Source: Nemania diffusa (Eukaryota; Ascomycota; Sordariomycetes; Xylariales; Xylariaceae). Taken from it: a stretch of 64,000 nt of DNA. The notes beneath the pieces are model-generated. The model saw only the letters and a list, made by a program, of their open reading frames with translations. It searched no databases and was not told where the DNA came from. The translations under genes were made by a program, and so were the position numbers. Positions 1 through 13,383 of this stretch are shown piece after piece. The stretch spans positions 2,676,501-2,740,500 of the forward strand of contig JBBPUQ010000008.1 in the NCBI GenBank assembly GCA_038501195.1. Reading direction: 5' to 3'. The number at the start of each line of letters is the position of its first letter. Positions within the stretch are counted from its first letter, which is position 1.

Positions 1-1
1 C

Positions 2-226
2 GATGCCCGTGCCCATCAGTTCCTGGGCGACTATGATGCCGTTTCTGCAGAATTGGCGACGTTGGGATCGGGTGAGAATGGGGTATACTATGGTGCGGGG
101 GTTAGAAGGGATGCTGACACTGGTATGGTCTGCGGATTTAAACGTTGGCCTTCCGTCAGTGCGAGCGTCGTGAGAAACATGGATCCTGTGAAGCTGCATA
201 GTGAGCTTCCTAAGATATGTGTTTAA
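2..226 (+). CDS. 3' end of an unrecognised gene (partial)
   Basis: An open frame enters from the left edge and runs 74 codons to a TAA at 224-226. The visible C-terminus is rich in Gly, Ser and Val and has no transmembrane segment or motif I recognise; it ends in a Pro-Lys-Ile-Cys-Val tail. The frame is short and its start lies outside the window, so it could be the last exon of a larger gene or a chance frame. No function is proposed. The following 1.2 kb up to the next gene is A+T-rich and non-coding in appearance. Confidence 0.45.
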   Translation, partial: DARAHQFLGDYDAVSAELATLGSGENGVYYGAGVRRDADTGMVCGFKRWPSVSASVVRNMDPVKLHSELPKICV

Positions 227-1450
227 AAATCAATGTGCCTATCAAAGATAAATACGTTTCATAACGCCGCCAGCTTATGTAGGCGGGTTTATTATCGAGC
301 TCACATAGTTTGTGCGGATGGCTTATACTCGGCAGATTTACCTAGTGATTGCTACAAGACATGAAAAGACTACAGAATCTACGTTACTTGCATGGTTATA
401 CGATAGGACGTGCAAGTTTCCACTGTTCTCAGATAATAGGAGGTATCTGACTTCTACACAATTAAGTCTGATTTAAGCTTCCTCGAACAGTTTGACCACT
501 ATATAGTCACTCTTACAAGGTGGTTTTTTATTGTAAACTTAATGACATAATTTCTGTATCCCCCTTACGCAATAAAAACTCCCTAGATTTCGTAACTCGG
601 CGCAAAACAGAGAGATTGAGAGACGGTGAGCTCCTTGTCTAAACTAGAAGAGGAGGGCATAGAGTACGAAGCTAGTAAATAGAAATTAAACAAGACTTAA
701 ACAAGTCCGGTGGCGAATAGCCATGATTTGCTTAAAAGAGATATCGAATCTATGTCCGCGTGACCATATTTTTACACTTCTTGGGGATTTTCTGCGTTTT
801 AGTGTAGGTTTATTACTTCTGAGACAGGCTGGTGACCGGATGTATGAGACAAACAAACATACTAGCGAAGAAGTACAAGAAGGGAGGCGGTGATTATGAA
901 AATGTACACACAACGGGGAAAACCTAGTGATATAGACCAATGAGCGAAACAGAAGGTAGTTGTGTGTGTTGGTCCATTTAAAGTCGTGGTTACATGGTAA
1001 TTACCACATGCAGGTAGGCTATATTTTTAATAAAGTCTATAAACTCCTATGGTACCTACGTGGCCTTTCTAGGCCTAAGTAAAAGCGCACACCTGTAGGC
1101 ACTATTTACTACATAACGCTGAGCTTTGCTGGACATGTGTATATATACCCTATCTACATTATGTTGATGATAAATGTTATCAGGTCTTATTAGGTATCTA
1201 CCTTATGTAGATAGTATGGCTTATAAGCATTGGTAGATACTCCACATCTTTCGAGGCTGTACCAAGGTAGTGGCTGAGAGAGCTCTCCAAGACCCTAGAC
1301 AGAACCCAGGCCACTAACATAGCAGGGGGTCCTCCCCAGATAGCAACATATGGCCAATTGCCAATTGACCTGTAACCTGGATAATTATTGTCTTTTGAAA
1401 TGTCCTTTGTGTCTTCTACAACTTCAATCTGATTTTTCCACTGATCCAAA
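227..1450. other. Intergenic region, no gene seen
   Basis: About 1.2 kb of moderately A+T-rich sequence. The few short frames here (for example minus strand 686-940) have no family features or plausible splice structure. It holds the 3' flank of the partial gene and the promoter of the glucosidase II beta gene. No strong TATA box or known operator was identified. Confidence 0.5.
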
Positions 1451-3375
1451 ATGCGGCAATCTCAGGCCTTGGTGCTTTTGGGCATCATCGTCCAGAATGG
1501 GATTGCCAAAGCCGCTTCATTACCTAGAGGCGTTGGCCCCGAATGTAAGTTGTCTACCTGTCTACCTGTCTACCTACATGTATTCGACACGCGCTCTCTG
1601 CTTTGCACACCGTTACAGCCCACCATCATCACGATAGAACTGTGAGCACTGTACATAGAGCATGGAAAGCCTATGTATGTAATGTATAGATGTCGTATGC
1701 TAACCAATTGGCCCTGCAGTTGTTAAATTCTACGAGACCAAAGACACCTTCGCCTGTATAGCCCACCCCTCCATCGTCATTAAGGCATTGCAGGTCAATG
1801 ACAATACTTGTGACTGCCCGGACGGGTCAGATGAACCTGGCACGGCTGCCTGCGCCCTCCTCGACAGTTTGTCGCCCGTACAACCCCTTCCCGCCTCCTT
1901 GTCTGGCACCACCAACACAACAAATGCCTTGCCCGGTTTTTGGTGTGCTAATAAGGGCCACGTTGGCGCCTACGTACCCTTTTTGTTCGTCAATGATGGC
2001 GTCTGCGACTATGATCTGTGCTGTGACGGTACCGAGGAGTACGGGAAGGTTAACGGTGTGAAGTGCGTAAACAAGTGTGCCGAAATTGGTAAAGAGTGGC
2101 GGCGCATCGAAAAAGAGCGTAAGGACAACTTCGAACGAGCAAACAAGAAGCGACGCACTATGGTTAAGGAATCCAAGGAGCTTCGTCGACAAGTAGAGGC
2201 CCGCGTCTCGAAGATCGAAGGTGAAATCCGAGACCTAGAGCAGAAGGAGGCCGAGCTGAAGACCAAATTTGAGGAAGTCGAGCGGTCTGAGCGCGGCAAG
2301 ATCGTGCAAAACGAGGGTACCGGAAAACTCGGCGTGCTAGCAGGCCTAGCCAAGTCGAGAATTAACGAACTGCGCGAATCCTTGGCCGACATTGTGGGCG
2401 AACGCCAACAGCTTCAGGACAAGGTGTCCGAACTCGAAAGTATTCTGTCTGCCTTCAAAGAGGAGTACAACCCCAACTTCAATGACGAGGGTGTCAAAAA
2501 GGCTGTGCAGGCTTGGGAGGACTATGCCGCTAAGAAGACACAGGGAACCGCAGAGGAACTCAGCGAATCCGACCTTGAAGAAATCTTGAAGGAAGATGGC
2601 GAGAGCTCTGGAATTAATTGGAATGAGTTTCAAGATGAGGGCGTTACTGACACGGACATACGTATGTGCCTATTGTTCTTGAAAAGCTACGAATAGTAGC
2701 GACTTTCTCTCCTTTTACTAACACTATGTAGTGTACAGCTTTGAGGCTTATCTGCCTGGTCTCCTTCGGGACTTCCTCCATGAAAAGATCAACGGCCTGC
2801 GGGTATGGTTGATTGAGAATGGCATGCTAGCCGATACAGTGTCAAAGGAGGGCGAGTCGCAACTGGTCAAGGCGGCCCGGGAGGCCCATGAAGCCGCAAC
2901 CAGGGATGTACAGTCCAAGCGAACGACACTGGACCAGGAAAAGAAAGATCTTGAGAAGGACTACGGCAGCGACGACATTTTCCGAGTCCTCAATGGCAAG
3001 TGCACCTCAGTCGAGGCCGGCGAGTACGAGTACGAGCTGTGCTGGATGGCCCAGACAAACCAGAAGAGCAAGAAGGGCGGATCGCGCACAAACATGGGCA
3101 ACTTCCAGAAGATTAGCTTCCAAGACTCGGACGAGGAGGAGCGCCACGACGGTAAAGGCCTCGGCCGCGGAAAGCGCATGGTGCTGGAGTATACCAATGG
3201 ACAGCACTGCTGGAACGGCCCCAACCGACGCACCGATGTATGGCTCGCGTGCGCCGAGACGGAGGAGCTGTGGCGTGTTAGCGAGCAGGAGAAATGCGTG
3301 TACAAGATGGAAGTAGGTACACCTGCGGCTTGCGATGTGCTTGCTCAGCCTGGTCATGTGAGGGATGAATTGTGA
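1451..3375 (+). CDS. gtb1: Glucosidase II beta subunit (PRKCSH family)
   Basis: Regulatory subunit of ER glucosidase II, which trims glucose from N-glycans in glycoprotein folding quality control. Three exons give about 559 residues: 1451-1544, 1720-2661, 2732-3375. Intron 1 has a GTAAGT donor and GCTAAC branch; the join at 1544/1720 restores the family N-terminus (GPEFVKFYE). A hydrophobic N-terminal signal peptide comes first, then an LDL-receptor class A motif (CDCPDGSDEPGT, about residues 55-66), a second Cys-rich unit (CDYDLCCDGTEEYG), a long Glu/Lys/Arg coiled coil, and a C-terminal MRH lectin domain (GQHCWNGPNRRTDVWLAC, then CVYKMEVGTPAAC). The last four residues are RDEL, a variant HDEL/KDEL retrieval signal, which agrees with ER residence. 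The exon joins are inferred; the family assignment is secure. Confidence 0.95.
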
Positions 3376-3646
3376 TGGCATGGCAAGGACATGCGGATAT
3401 ACGGGGGACTCCCACTCGGCACTCGAGCTGTTGGATCAGCTACGTAACGCTTCTATGTGTACAGAGGTATGGTATTGGCGCATATAAAAAATAGACAGCG
3501 GTTGACATGTTAAATATGTGCATTTTCTACCATAATTCATCGTCTCTCGTGAACTCGTGGGTTTTATACAGTTTTCAAAATACAAAGGATATCCCCATAA
3601 CGCCTCTATTCCCAGACCTGCTACAGACCTGCTAGGTGCCTAATTC
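3376..3646. other. Convergent 3' flanks
   Basis: The glucosidase II beta gene (plus) and the RTF2-like gene (minus) end facing each other across 271 bases. A+T-rich patches around 3480-3600 fit 3' UTRs and polyadenylation signals for both. Nothing else is visible. Confidence 0.5.
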
Positions 3647-4561
3647 TCACCGTGCCGTAGCCGCAAGCTTTCTCTGTTTATTCCGCTGGTCCTGCTCGGC
3701 TAAGACCTTGGCCGTGAGTGTCGCTGTTGTTGAATTGTTGATGCGGCTCAATATACCATCCTGGTGTTTCTTTTGTTTCTTCTCCTTCTGTGCCGGCCTG
3801 TTGCCATCCGCTCCATTTTCATTGGATTTACCGCCTTCTTCTTCTTCTGCTGCCTTGCGCTTCTTCTTCTTGCCACTTGCGCTCTTATCCTTCTTCAAGT
3901 TATGTGCTAGCCCCAAAGTGCGAAGCTCGTCTATGCGTGCTGAACATTTCTCCACGTCGGATTCGTCTACCGGTAGGATGGGCACCATATCGCGGACCGC
4001 GGACGCCTCGCTGCACTCGGGGCAGTGGCTCGTCTTCTCCGGCGCCGCATCTGCGCTCTCGCCCTTGCCCTCCTCCTCGGCCGCGAGCAGCTCCTTCATG
4101 ACCGTCTCGGCGAAGACGTGGCCACACGGTACGATGTACACGGCACGCGTGGAGGCGCCGAGTTCCTTCATGCTGAGCGGACATATGCGGATCTCCTCCC
4201 CGCCGCGCTTCTCATCCTTCTGTATTGCGAACCTTAAGCGAACGACGTCCTTGAGGGAGCGGATGCCGGAGCGCGCGAACGCGGCGGCCTCCTGCGACTG
4301 GCGCTCCTCGGAGGCCTCGTTGGTGGAGGCGTAGGCGGGGGGCATCAGACAGCGCAGCACCGTCTCATAGTTGTACAGCCGCCCGCGCGAGTCTGAGACC
4401 GTGTTACGCGGGTCTAGCGGCTCCGAGGAGATGGGGCAGGTCGACCAGGCGTGCGCGAGGGATTCGAGCGCTGTGGCCTTGAGCTCGGAGGCGGTGGGGA
4501 GGCGCGCGGCTTCTTTGACGAGTTCCCGACGCTTGGGGATCGAGCCGCCGTCGTTACCCAT
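3647..4561 (-). CDS. rtf2: RTF2-family RING protein (replication termination factor 2)
   Basis: Single-exon gene of 304 residues. In fission yeast Rtf2 stabilises paused replication forks at site-specific barriers, and related proteins act in replication-fork and splicing biology. The start MGNDGGSIPKRRELVKEAAR (ATG at 4561) was chosen over an in-frame Met 39 codons upstream because this is the conserved family N-terminus. Two zinc-binding halves typical of RTF2 follow: a degenerate first ring beginning CPISSEPLDPRN, then CPLSMKELGA...VPCGHVF...CPECSE. The C-terminal third is very basic (KKKKRK, probable nuclear localisation signal) with a Glu-rich stretch. Compared with the family nothing is missing. 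It lies convergent to the glucosidase gene. Confidence 0.92.
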   Translation of the reverse strand: MGNDGGSIPKRRELVKEAARLPTASELKATALESLAHAWSTCPISSEPLDPRNTVSDSRGRLYNYETVLRCLMPPAYASTNEASEERQSQEAAAFARSGIRSLKDVVRLRFAIQKDEKRGGEEIRICPLSMKELGASTRAVYIVPCGHVFAETVMKELLAAEEEGKGESADAAPEKTSHCPECSEASAVRDMVPILPVDESDVEKCSARIDELRTLGLAHNLKKDKSASGKKKKRKAAEEEEGGKSNENGADGNRPAQKEKKQKKHQDGILSRINNSTTATLTAKVLAEQDQRNKQRKLAATAR

Positions 4562-5653
4562 GACGCCGGCTGTGCAAATCGATGAGATGGGTAAGCGATA
4601 TCGGGGTTGGTTAGCTATGGCTCGGTGTCGTGGTGTGAGGTTGTCGATTGGAGGATGCTGAATTGAGGAGTATCGCACTGGGATATGGAAGTATAGACGT
4701 GGTCGCCTGGCGGTAATATGAGAAAATATAAGAGTTTATGTCAGACCTCTTAAAGTTGAAGGTCTATTTGATTTCTTGATACAGAGTATAGATGTTCAGT
4801 GATCGCCAAAACATCAAAGTTAAGGCTGATTCCAGCCCGCCACCCTGTCCGATAAGATAAAGCTAGGTACCGTCCTAGGAGGTACGCGAGCACCCCACAG
4901 ACTCCAGTGCGCTACTGCGTACCTAATGCTAATAGTGGGATACCACATATCCTACCTACCTGTAGGTACCTACATATGTACCTAGCAGCCTTGCATGCTT
5001 CTAAGAGCGACCCATGCAGCACTATAAAACGCCGACCTCTAGGTGTCGAGGTACCTAATTCTACGTAAGTAGCACCTACCTGTGTACCTAAGGTACCTAC
5101 CTATAATAGAGTCAACGATTTCTGGAGGAGGTAAGTACCTAAAGTATCTACATCTTGGATGATGGTGCTCCATGTGCCAGTCTTATTAGCCTGGGCGAGT
5201 TTATATCTGATGTAGGCATTCTACATGTACTGATAGAGTTCATCAATCATTCAACTTTCCAATCTGTAATAATAGTGCGGCATGGTATACGAGGCCACGA
5301 GACATCAACAGCTGACAGACCCCAATTACCAACACATAGAACAGCTTTTACCGCCCTTCGACCTGGAAGCTACCTATCTAGCTACCTGGTAAATGCACAA
5401 GGGGGCGTACAATACCGTGTTTCGTCTCACTTTCACATAAACTAATCGAGCCGATCCCCAACCTCTTTTTGCATCTTACTTAGCACACATATATACGCTC
5501 TTCATCTCTTGGTTTATTCTCTGTCCATCAGCCACTACCTTGCGATCCTACATCGTAAGCGACCTGTCCCATCCTTGATGCGGGTGTAAATCGCCATCCT
5601 GAAGCTGTCTGGCGCGCGGCTGAGGGAGCCCGTCTTTTCACTTACAGGCTGTC
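4562..5653. repeat. Intergenic region with scattered TACCTACC/GGTAGGTA motifs
   Basis: Divergent promoter region between the RTF2-like gene and TOR. Between about 4920 and 5140 the tetranucleotide TACC/GGTA recurs many times in both orientations (for example CCTACCTACCTGTAGGTACC near 4953-4972), giving several small palindromes. Such TACC-type low-complexity repeats are common in fungal intergenic DNA. From about 5455 the sequence becomes pyrimidine-rich, as expected of a fungal promoter and 5' UTR. No gene is supported. Confidence 0.55.
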
Positions 5654-8600
5654 ATGGCGCAACAACAGCAGCAACTGGCTCTCGAGACTCTTGACTCCAT
5701 TACTAGAGATCTCAAGTCGAGGTGAGCCCTTCTACCGTGGCCTCCCCGCCACCCCTCCACCTCCCGTCCTTCCGTTCACTAGCCCTTGCATCCGGGAAAA
5801 TATGTAGCTGATCACTGAATGAATCACTGACATTTTGCTTCCTTGACAGGGCTGGTGATGACGTACGCAGGCGAGCCGCTGTCCAGCTGGGGGAGTTAGT
5901 GGCGGCCTGCTATCGAGGTGCGCGACTTGACTCTCATATCTCATTTCGTCCTCGTCACTCGTCGCCTTCTCCGTCGTCGCTATTGCTGCTAACCGCGCAC
6001 CTACACGTCTCTAGACATCCCTTCCGAGAATTTCCCCGCAATCTACGACTCTGTCAATAGTAAGATCACAAACCTGATAGTCCACGGCAATGATTCCTCT
6101 GAACGATTGGGCGGTGTTTACGCCCTCGATGCCCTCGTCGATTTCGATGGCGTCGATGTCACCGCCAAGTATACCCGCTTCACCGCGAATCTCAAGACAA
6201 TACTCAGGGGCAAGGATATCGTCCCCATGCAAGCTGCTGCTATTGCCTTAGGGAAGCTGTGTAGACCGGGCGGGTCCCTCATCTCTGAGCTTGTCGAATC
6301 CGAGGTCAAGACCGCACTTGAATGGCTCCAGTCCGATCGGGTCGAAGAGAAGCGATACAGTGCTGTTCTGGTCCTCCGTGAGCTTGCTCGGAACGCCCCG
6401 ACCCTCATGTATGCCTATGTTGGCCTCATCTTCGATCTTATATGGGTTGGCCTGCGAGACCCACGCACCCTTATCAGAACCACGGCTGGGGAGACCGTCT
6501 GCGCTTGTTTCCGCATCATTAGAGAACGCGACCAGGAAATGAGGCAGACCTGGATGAACAAGATGTTTGCTGAGACTCTGACCGGTCTTAGGATAAACAC
6601 TGTCGAGAGTATTCATGCTTCCTTGCTGGTTCTGAGGGAACTCCTGGAACAGGGTGGCATGTTCATGCAAGAGCACTATCCAAAAGCGTGCGACATCGTA
6701 TTTCGACACAAAGATCATCGAGACCCCACGATCCGTAAGACGGTTGTGATGCTCATACCAGATCTAGCTGACTATTCACCTACCGACTTTGCCATCACCT
6801 ATCTTCACCAGTTCATGCTTTTCCTCTCTGGCATGCTTAAAAAGGGAGGGGAACGTAATGATGCATTCTTAGCCATCGGGAACATAGCCAACTCAGTGAA
6901 GAGTGCGATTGCCCCCTACCTCGATGGAGTTCTGATTTATGTGCGAGATGGCCTCAGTATTCAATCTCGCAAGCGAGGCTCCGTCGACCCCGTCTTTGAC
7001 TGTATCAGCCGATTAGCTGTTGCCGTAGGCCAGACTCTGAGCAAGTATATGGAGGCTTTACTAGACCCTATCTTCGCCTGCGAGTTGACTCCCAAGCTTA
7101 CTCAGGCTCTTGTCGATATGGCATTTTACATCCCCCCTGTCAAGGCTACTATTCAAGAGAGGCTATTGGATATGCTTAGCAAAGTGCTATGCGGAGAGCC
7201 CTTCAAGCCCTTGGGTGCTCCCACCCCCAATACCCTATCCACAGTACCGGTCATCCCCAAGGATGCTAAAGATCCACAGGTATATGAACACCGGAAAGCA
7301 GAGGTGAAGCTGGCGTTGAATACGCTGGGGAGTTTCGATTTCTCAGGCCATATCTTAAATGAGTTTGTCCGGGACGTCGCTATTAAATACGTGGAAGATG
7401 ACGATCCCGAAATTCGAGAGGCAGCTGCATTAACTTGCTGTCAGCTCTACGTGCGAGATCCTATCGTCAATCAAACAAGCCATCACGCTCTCCAGGTTGT
7501 TGGAGATGTCATTGGGAAGCTATTGACTGTCGGCATATCTGACCCTGAGCCAACTATCCGACGAACTGTTCTAGCTGCGCTAGATGAACGGTTTGATCCC
7601 CACCTAGCTAAAGCAGAGAATATTCGCACACTGCTCTATGCTTTGAGCGATGAGGTTTTTAGTATCCGAGAAGTGGCTGTAGCGATTATGGGACGCTTAG
7701 CGCGGCACAACCCCGCTTATGTCATTCCCTCATTGCGGAAGACACTTCTTCATATGCTTACAGCGCTGGAGTTCACAGATGTGCCACGGATCAAAGAGGA
7801 GAGTGCCAAGTTACTCAGTCTCCTTGTGCAGAATGCGCAGGGCTTGGTCAAACCATATGTTGACCCTACGATATCGGTACTTATTCCTAAAGCAGACGAC
7901 AAGAACGCTTCTGTTGCTGCTACCGTTCTCAAAGCAATCGGCGAACTAGCAACGGTTGGCGGTGAAGATATGCTACCTTACAAGGACAAGTTGATGCCAA
8001 TCATCATTAGGGCCTTGCAAGACCAAAGTTCTATTATAAAACGCGAGGCCGCACTCCATACACTAGGCCAACTTGCCAGTAACTCAGGCTATGTCATAGA
8101 TCCCTATCTTGAATACCCGCAGCTGCTAGAGTTGTTGCAAAACATCATCCGAGCGGAACCACAGCGTGGGCCTCTACGCCAAGAGACTATTAAACTCATG
8201 GGTATCCTAGGGGCTTTAGATCCGTATAGACATCAGGTATGGGTTACCTATTCTTTTCTTGTTTGGCTGTCTCTTTCTTAAAAAAGAGGCTTCTAGTCTG
8301 TTTGTTGCGAAAAAAATTATGTTTCTTTCGAAAGTTCAGACGTAACTAACAAATTTCCCAACAGCAAGTTGAAGAGCGCACTCCCGAGGCTAAGAGAAGT
8401 ATAGAGAGCAATCGTATGACTGATATCTCGCTGATGATGACTGGACTTACTCCTTCGAATAAGGAATACTATCCTACTGTGGTTATCAATGCCTTACTAA
8501 ACATTTTGAAAGACCAGTCTCTGGCTCAGCACCACGCTGCGGTCATCGAGGCCATCATGAACATCTTTCGGACCCTAGGATTAGAATGTGTTTCATTCCT

Positions 8601-11600
8601 GGACCGCATCATCCCCGCGTTCCTCCTGGTCATCAAAAGCGCTGTTCCCTCTCGCCTAGAATCGTATTTCAATCAGTTGGCCACGTTGGTTGGCATCGTG
8701 CGACAACACATTAGGACTTACCTACCATCCATCGTACAGATACTTCAAGAGTACTGGGAGAAAACATCTTCTCTGCAAAGTACGATATTATCGCTAGTGG
8801 AGGCGATTTCAAGATCATTAGAAGGAGAGTTCAAGATTTACTTGGCTGGTCTGCTGCCTATGATGCTTGGTGTCCTCGAGAAGGATTCGACTACTAAGCG
8901 AATACCTTCAGAGAAAGTCTTGCACGCACTGTTGGTCTTTGGCTCTAGTGCTGAAGAGTATATGCATCTGATCATCCCTGTTATTGTGCGGACTTTTGAA
9001 AAGCAAGGCCAGCCGACATTTTTAAGAAAGTCTGCTATCGAGACAATTGGTAAAATTTCTCGGCAGGTAAACTTGAATGATTATGCCGCAAAGATCATCC
9101 ATCCATTAGCGAGAATTCTTGCGAGTGGTGAGATATCTTTGCGCGTAGCTGCTTTAGACACCCTTTGTGCACTTATCCAGCAACTAGGCAAAGATTATCT
9201 ACATTTTGCCAGTACGGTGAACAAGGTACTCCAGAGCAGCCCGATTCAGCATCAAAATTACGATCTACTAGTATCCAAGCTACAGAAAGGAGAAGTATTG
9301 CCACAGGACTTGAGCTCAGAAGCGCAATTCAACGACCAATCTGATGAGCCAACGTTTGCTGAGCTTGGCAATAAGAAACTAGAGATGAATGCTATTCATC
9401 TCAAGGGTGCCTGGGACACAAGAGGCAAATCTACGAAAGAGGACTGGCAGGAATGGCTACGGAGGTTCAGTACTACGCTGCTGACAGAGTCTCCCAACCA
9501 TGCTCTCCGGGCCTGCGCCTCTCTCGCCAGTGTGTATCTTCCTCTGGCAAGGGAATTGTTCAACTCGGCTTTCGTCTCATGCTGGAGCGAACTTTACGAA
9601 CAATTCCAAGATGAACTAATTCAAAACATTGAAAATGCCATTCGATCTGAAAACGTCCCTCCAGACCTGCTAGGTCTCCTCCTTAACCTTGCTGAATTTA
9701 TGGAACATGATGACAAAGCCCTTCCTATCGATATTAGGATTCTAGGTCGAGAAGCTGCTCGCTGTCACGCCTATGCTAAAGCACTTCATTATAAAGAATT
9801 AGAATTTTTACAGGACCAGAGTGGGCCGGCTGTGGAGGCTTTGATTGTCATTAATAACCAACTCCAACAGTACGACGCAGCTATTGGTATTCTTCGCAAG
9901 GCACAACTGTACAAGGATGGCATTCAGCTTCGGGAAACCTGGTTTGAGAAGTTAGAGCGATGGGAGGAAGCCCTGGAATTTTACAGCAAACGTGAGGAGG
10001 AGATTCCACCAGACCAAGCAGTTCCTATTGATATTGTCATGGGTAAGATGCGATGCCTACATGCACTCACAGAGTGGGAATTACTCTATGCTCTAGCAGG
10101 CAGTACGTGGGCCAATTCAGCACCGGATGTGCAGCGGCGTATTGCCCCACTCGCAACAGCCGCTGCATGGAGCTTAGGGAAATGGGATTCTATGGAGATA
10201 TACTTATCATCAATGAGGCGGAATTCTCCAGATCGATCGTTCTTCGGCGCTATCCTCGCCCTTCATCGAAACCAGTTCCGCGAGGCAACAACAAATATTC
10301 AGCAGGCACGAGAAGGACTAGACACGGAGCTCAGTGCTCTTGTGAGCGAGTCATATAATCGCGCCTATCAAGTCGTCGTTCGGGTGCAGATGCTTGCAGA
10401 ACTCGAGGAGCTAATCGTATATAAGCAAGCAGATGAAAGGAAAAGAGCAACCATGAAACGCACTTGGGAAATCCGGTTAAAAGGGTGCCAAAGAAACGTT
10501 GAAGTGTGGCAGCGCATGCTTAGGCTTCGTGCGCTTGTCATCACACCGGAAGAAAATATGCATATGTGGATTAAGTTTGCCAATCTATGCAGGAAGTCCG
10601 GACGGATGGGACTTGCCGAGAAGTCGTTAAAGCAGCTCGTTGGCAGCGAACATAGTCTTAATACCGTCATACCTTATTGGGACCAAAACGGCCATCCGCA
10701 GACCTCTTCAACTTTGAAGAGGATTGCCCCTCAGGTTGTCTACGCTGTATTAAAATTCTATTGGGAATGGGGTCAACAAGGGAACTCAAAGGAGGACGAC
10801 CACGCTGAAAAGACACTATTCTGTCTCCGGAAATTCACTGCTGATACGGTACAGCGCCTAGAAATAGCCCGAGCCTCCCTACAATCCATCCCCAATGGCA
10901 TGGAGATGGGTGAATACAGTTTCCATAACGGCGTTGAGCCTGGCATGTCCCATTTGAGGTCCCATAAAGAATTTCAAGAGCAAACCGTCCTCCTAGCAAA
11001 ATGTTTCCTCCGACAAGGAGAGTGGCAGATCGCTTTGAACAAGAGCAATTGGCAACACCCAACCGTTCAGGACATCCTCACCTCCTACTCTAAAGCTACA
11101 CAATATAACCCCAAGTGGTACAAGGCATGGCATTCATGGGCCTTGGCAAATTTCGAAATTGTCCAGGCCCTTTCCTCCCCCCCAAGTGATAGGAACACCC
11201 CCAGGGCCGATCCATCCTTTATAGTCGGTCACGTGGTTCCGGCTGTCACAGGGTTTTTCAAGTCAATCGCTCTATCCTCGGGGAGCTCTCTACAGGATAC
11301 TCTCCGCCTCTTGACCCTCTGGTTTAACCATGGTGGCAACAGCGAGGTCAATACGGCGGTCGTTCAGGGCTTCAGTACTGTCAGCGTCGATACATGGCTT
11401 GAGGTGATTCCACAATTGATTGCACGCATCAATCAGCCTAATCCGCGTGTACGGCAATCTATTCACAACTTACTTGCTGACGTGGGGCGTAACCATCCCC
11501 AGGCACTGGTATACCCACTCACTGTAGCGATGAAGTCACCCCAGAACACGAGGAGATCAAGATCTGCGGCCCTCATCATGGACAGCATGCGAGGACACAG

Positions 11601-13383
11601 CGCCAAGCTCGTTGAGCAGGCAGATATTGTGAGTCACGAGCTTATTCGTGTTGCAGTATTATGGCACGAGCAGTGGCACGAAGCTATCGAAGATGCATCT
11701 CGACTTTGGTTCAGTGACCACAATGCCGAGGGCATGTTCGCTGCCCTAAACCCGATGCATATGCTACTTGACAGAGGTCCCGAGACGCTCCGTGAAATAA
11801 GTTTCGCCCAAACGTTCGGAAGGGATCTCACGGAAGCACGAGAGTGGTGTCGGCAATATGAACAGAGTCACGATGTCGCTGATATGAGCAGTGCCTGGGA
11901 CCTGTACTACCAAGTATTCCGTCGTATAAGCCGACAGCTTCCGCAGGTGACATCGCTGGAGCTCCCGTACTGCTCACCCAAGTTACTTAGCGCTAGAGAC
12001 CTAGATCTTGCGGTGCCCGGTACGTATGTCAGTGGTGCTCCGATAGTGCGGATTATCTCGTTTGAGTCGACATTCAGTGTTATTAATTCGAAGCAACGTC
12101 CTCGAAAACTCAACATGACAGGTAGCGATGGCAAACAGTATGCGTTCCTTTTGAAGGGGCACGAAGATATCAGGCAAGATGAACGTGTGATGCAGCTCTT
12201 TGGCTTATGCAATACACTTCTCGCAAATGACTCGGAATGCTACAAGAGACATCTTGGGATTCAGCGATACCCGACAATCCCCCTCAGTCAGAACTCCGGC
12301 CTGTTTGGGTGGGTCCCAAATAGCGATACTCTGCATGTCCTTATTCGGGAATATCGTGAGAGCCGTAAGATTCTACTCAACATCGAACATCGAATCATGC
12401 TGCAAATGGCGCCAGACTATGACAACCTCACTCTTATGCAGAAGGTCGAGGTGTTTGGCTATGCGCTAGACAACACGACCGGTCAGGATCTCTACCGCGT
12501 TCTCTGGTTGAAGAGCAAGAGCTCCGAAGCATGGTTGGAACGACGTACCAACTACACACGCAGTCTTGGTGTCATGAGCATGGTTGGCTACATCCTTGGC
12601 CTAGGCGATCGCCACCCTAGCAATCTGATGCTTGACCGTATTACGGGGAAGATTATCCATATCGATTTTGGTGATTGCTTTGAAGTAGCGATGAAACGTG
12701 ACAAGTATCCTGAGAGAGTGCCTTTCCGCCTAACTCGCATGCTCACATATGCAATGGAAGTGAGTAATATCGAGGGAAGTTTCCGTATCACTTGTGAGCA
12801 TGTTATGCGGGTACTTCGCGAAAACAAGGAGAGTGTGATGGCCGTGCTAGAGGCTGTAAGTTCCAACTTCCACCACTCCTTCGAACTTATCCTATCAATA
12901 CTAATGATCTTCTGTCCCGTATAGTTCATCCATGATCCCCTCCTTACCTGGCGTTTGACCAACCGCGCTATGATCGGGGGTCCTAACTTTCATTCTGAAC
13001 GTGAAGCAGCCCTTGGGGCTGGTACACAGCGCATGCGTCGCCCCAGCATCCTAGAAGCAGATCATCCTCCATCGGAAATGCTCGCTGCGCAGCTAGCAGG
13101 TGCCGAGGCTATGTTCCCGGGTGGGCCCCCAGCCATGCGTGGTCGCGCACGCACCAACTCAAGTATCTTGAATAGCTCGTCGCAGCTCGATGGCGAGATG
13201 GCTGAAATTCAGAATGCCCGTGCTCTCGAGGTGCTGGACCGGGTGAACCAGAAGTTGACAGGCCGCGACTTCAAACCAAACGAAGAATTAGAGGTTGTTC
13301 AGCAGGTCAACAAACTCATCATAGAGGCCACGAAATTGGAGAACCTTTGCCAACATTACATCGGTTGGTGCTCATTCTGGTAG
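5654..13383 (+). CDS. tor: TOR serine/threonine kinase (phosphatidylinositol-kinase-related)
   Basis: Catalytic subunit of the TOR complexes, the central nutrient-responsive growth kinase. Five exons: 5654-5721, 5850-5917, 6015-8236, 8365-12855, 12925-13383, giving about 2,435 residues, the normal length. Every join keeps frame, and most introns carry a CTAAC or CTGAC-like branch. Order of domains: N-terminal HEAT repeats (to about residue 1300), FAT domain, FRB domain (about 1878-1976, [16 protein letters not shown]...[12 protein letters not shown]), kinase domain with [19 protein letters not shown], the catalytic loop GDRHPSN (about 2200) and the metal-binding DFG (D about 2220), and a complete C-terminal FATC ending [11 protein letters not shown]. 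In the FRB, the Ser equivalent to human S2035 (about S1898) and the Trp equivalent to W2101 (about W1964) are both present, so rapamycin sensitivity is predicted. Symbol follows the family. Confidence 0.98.
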
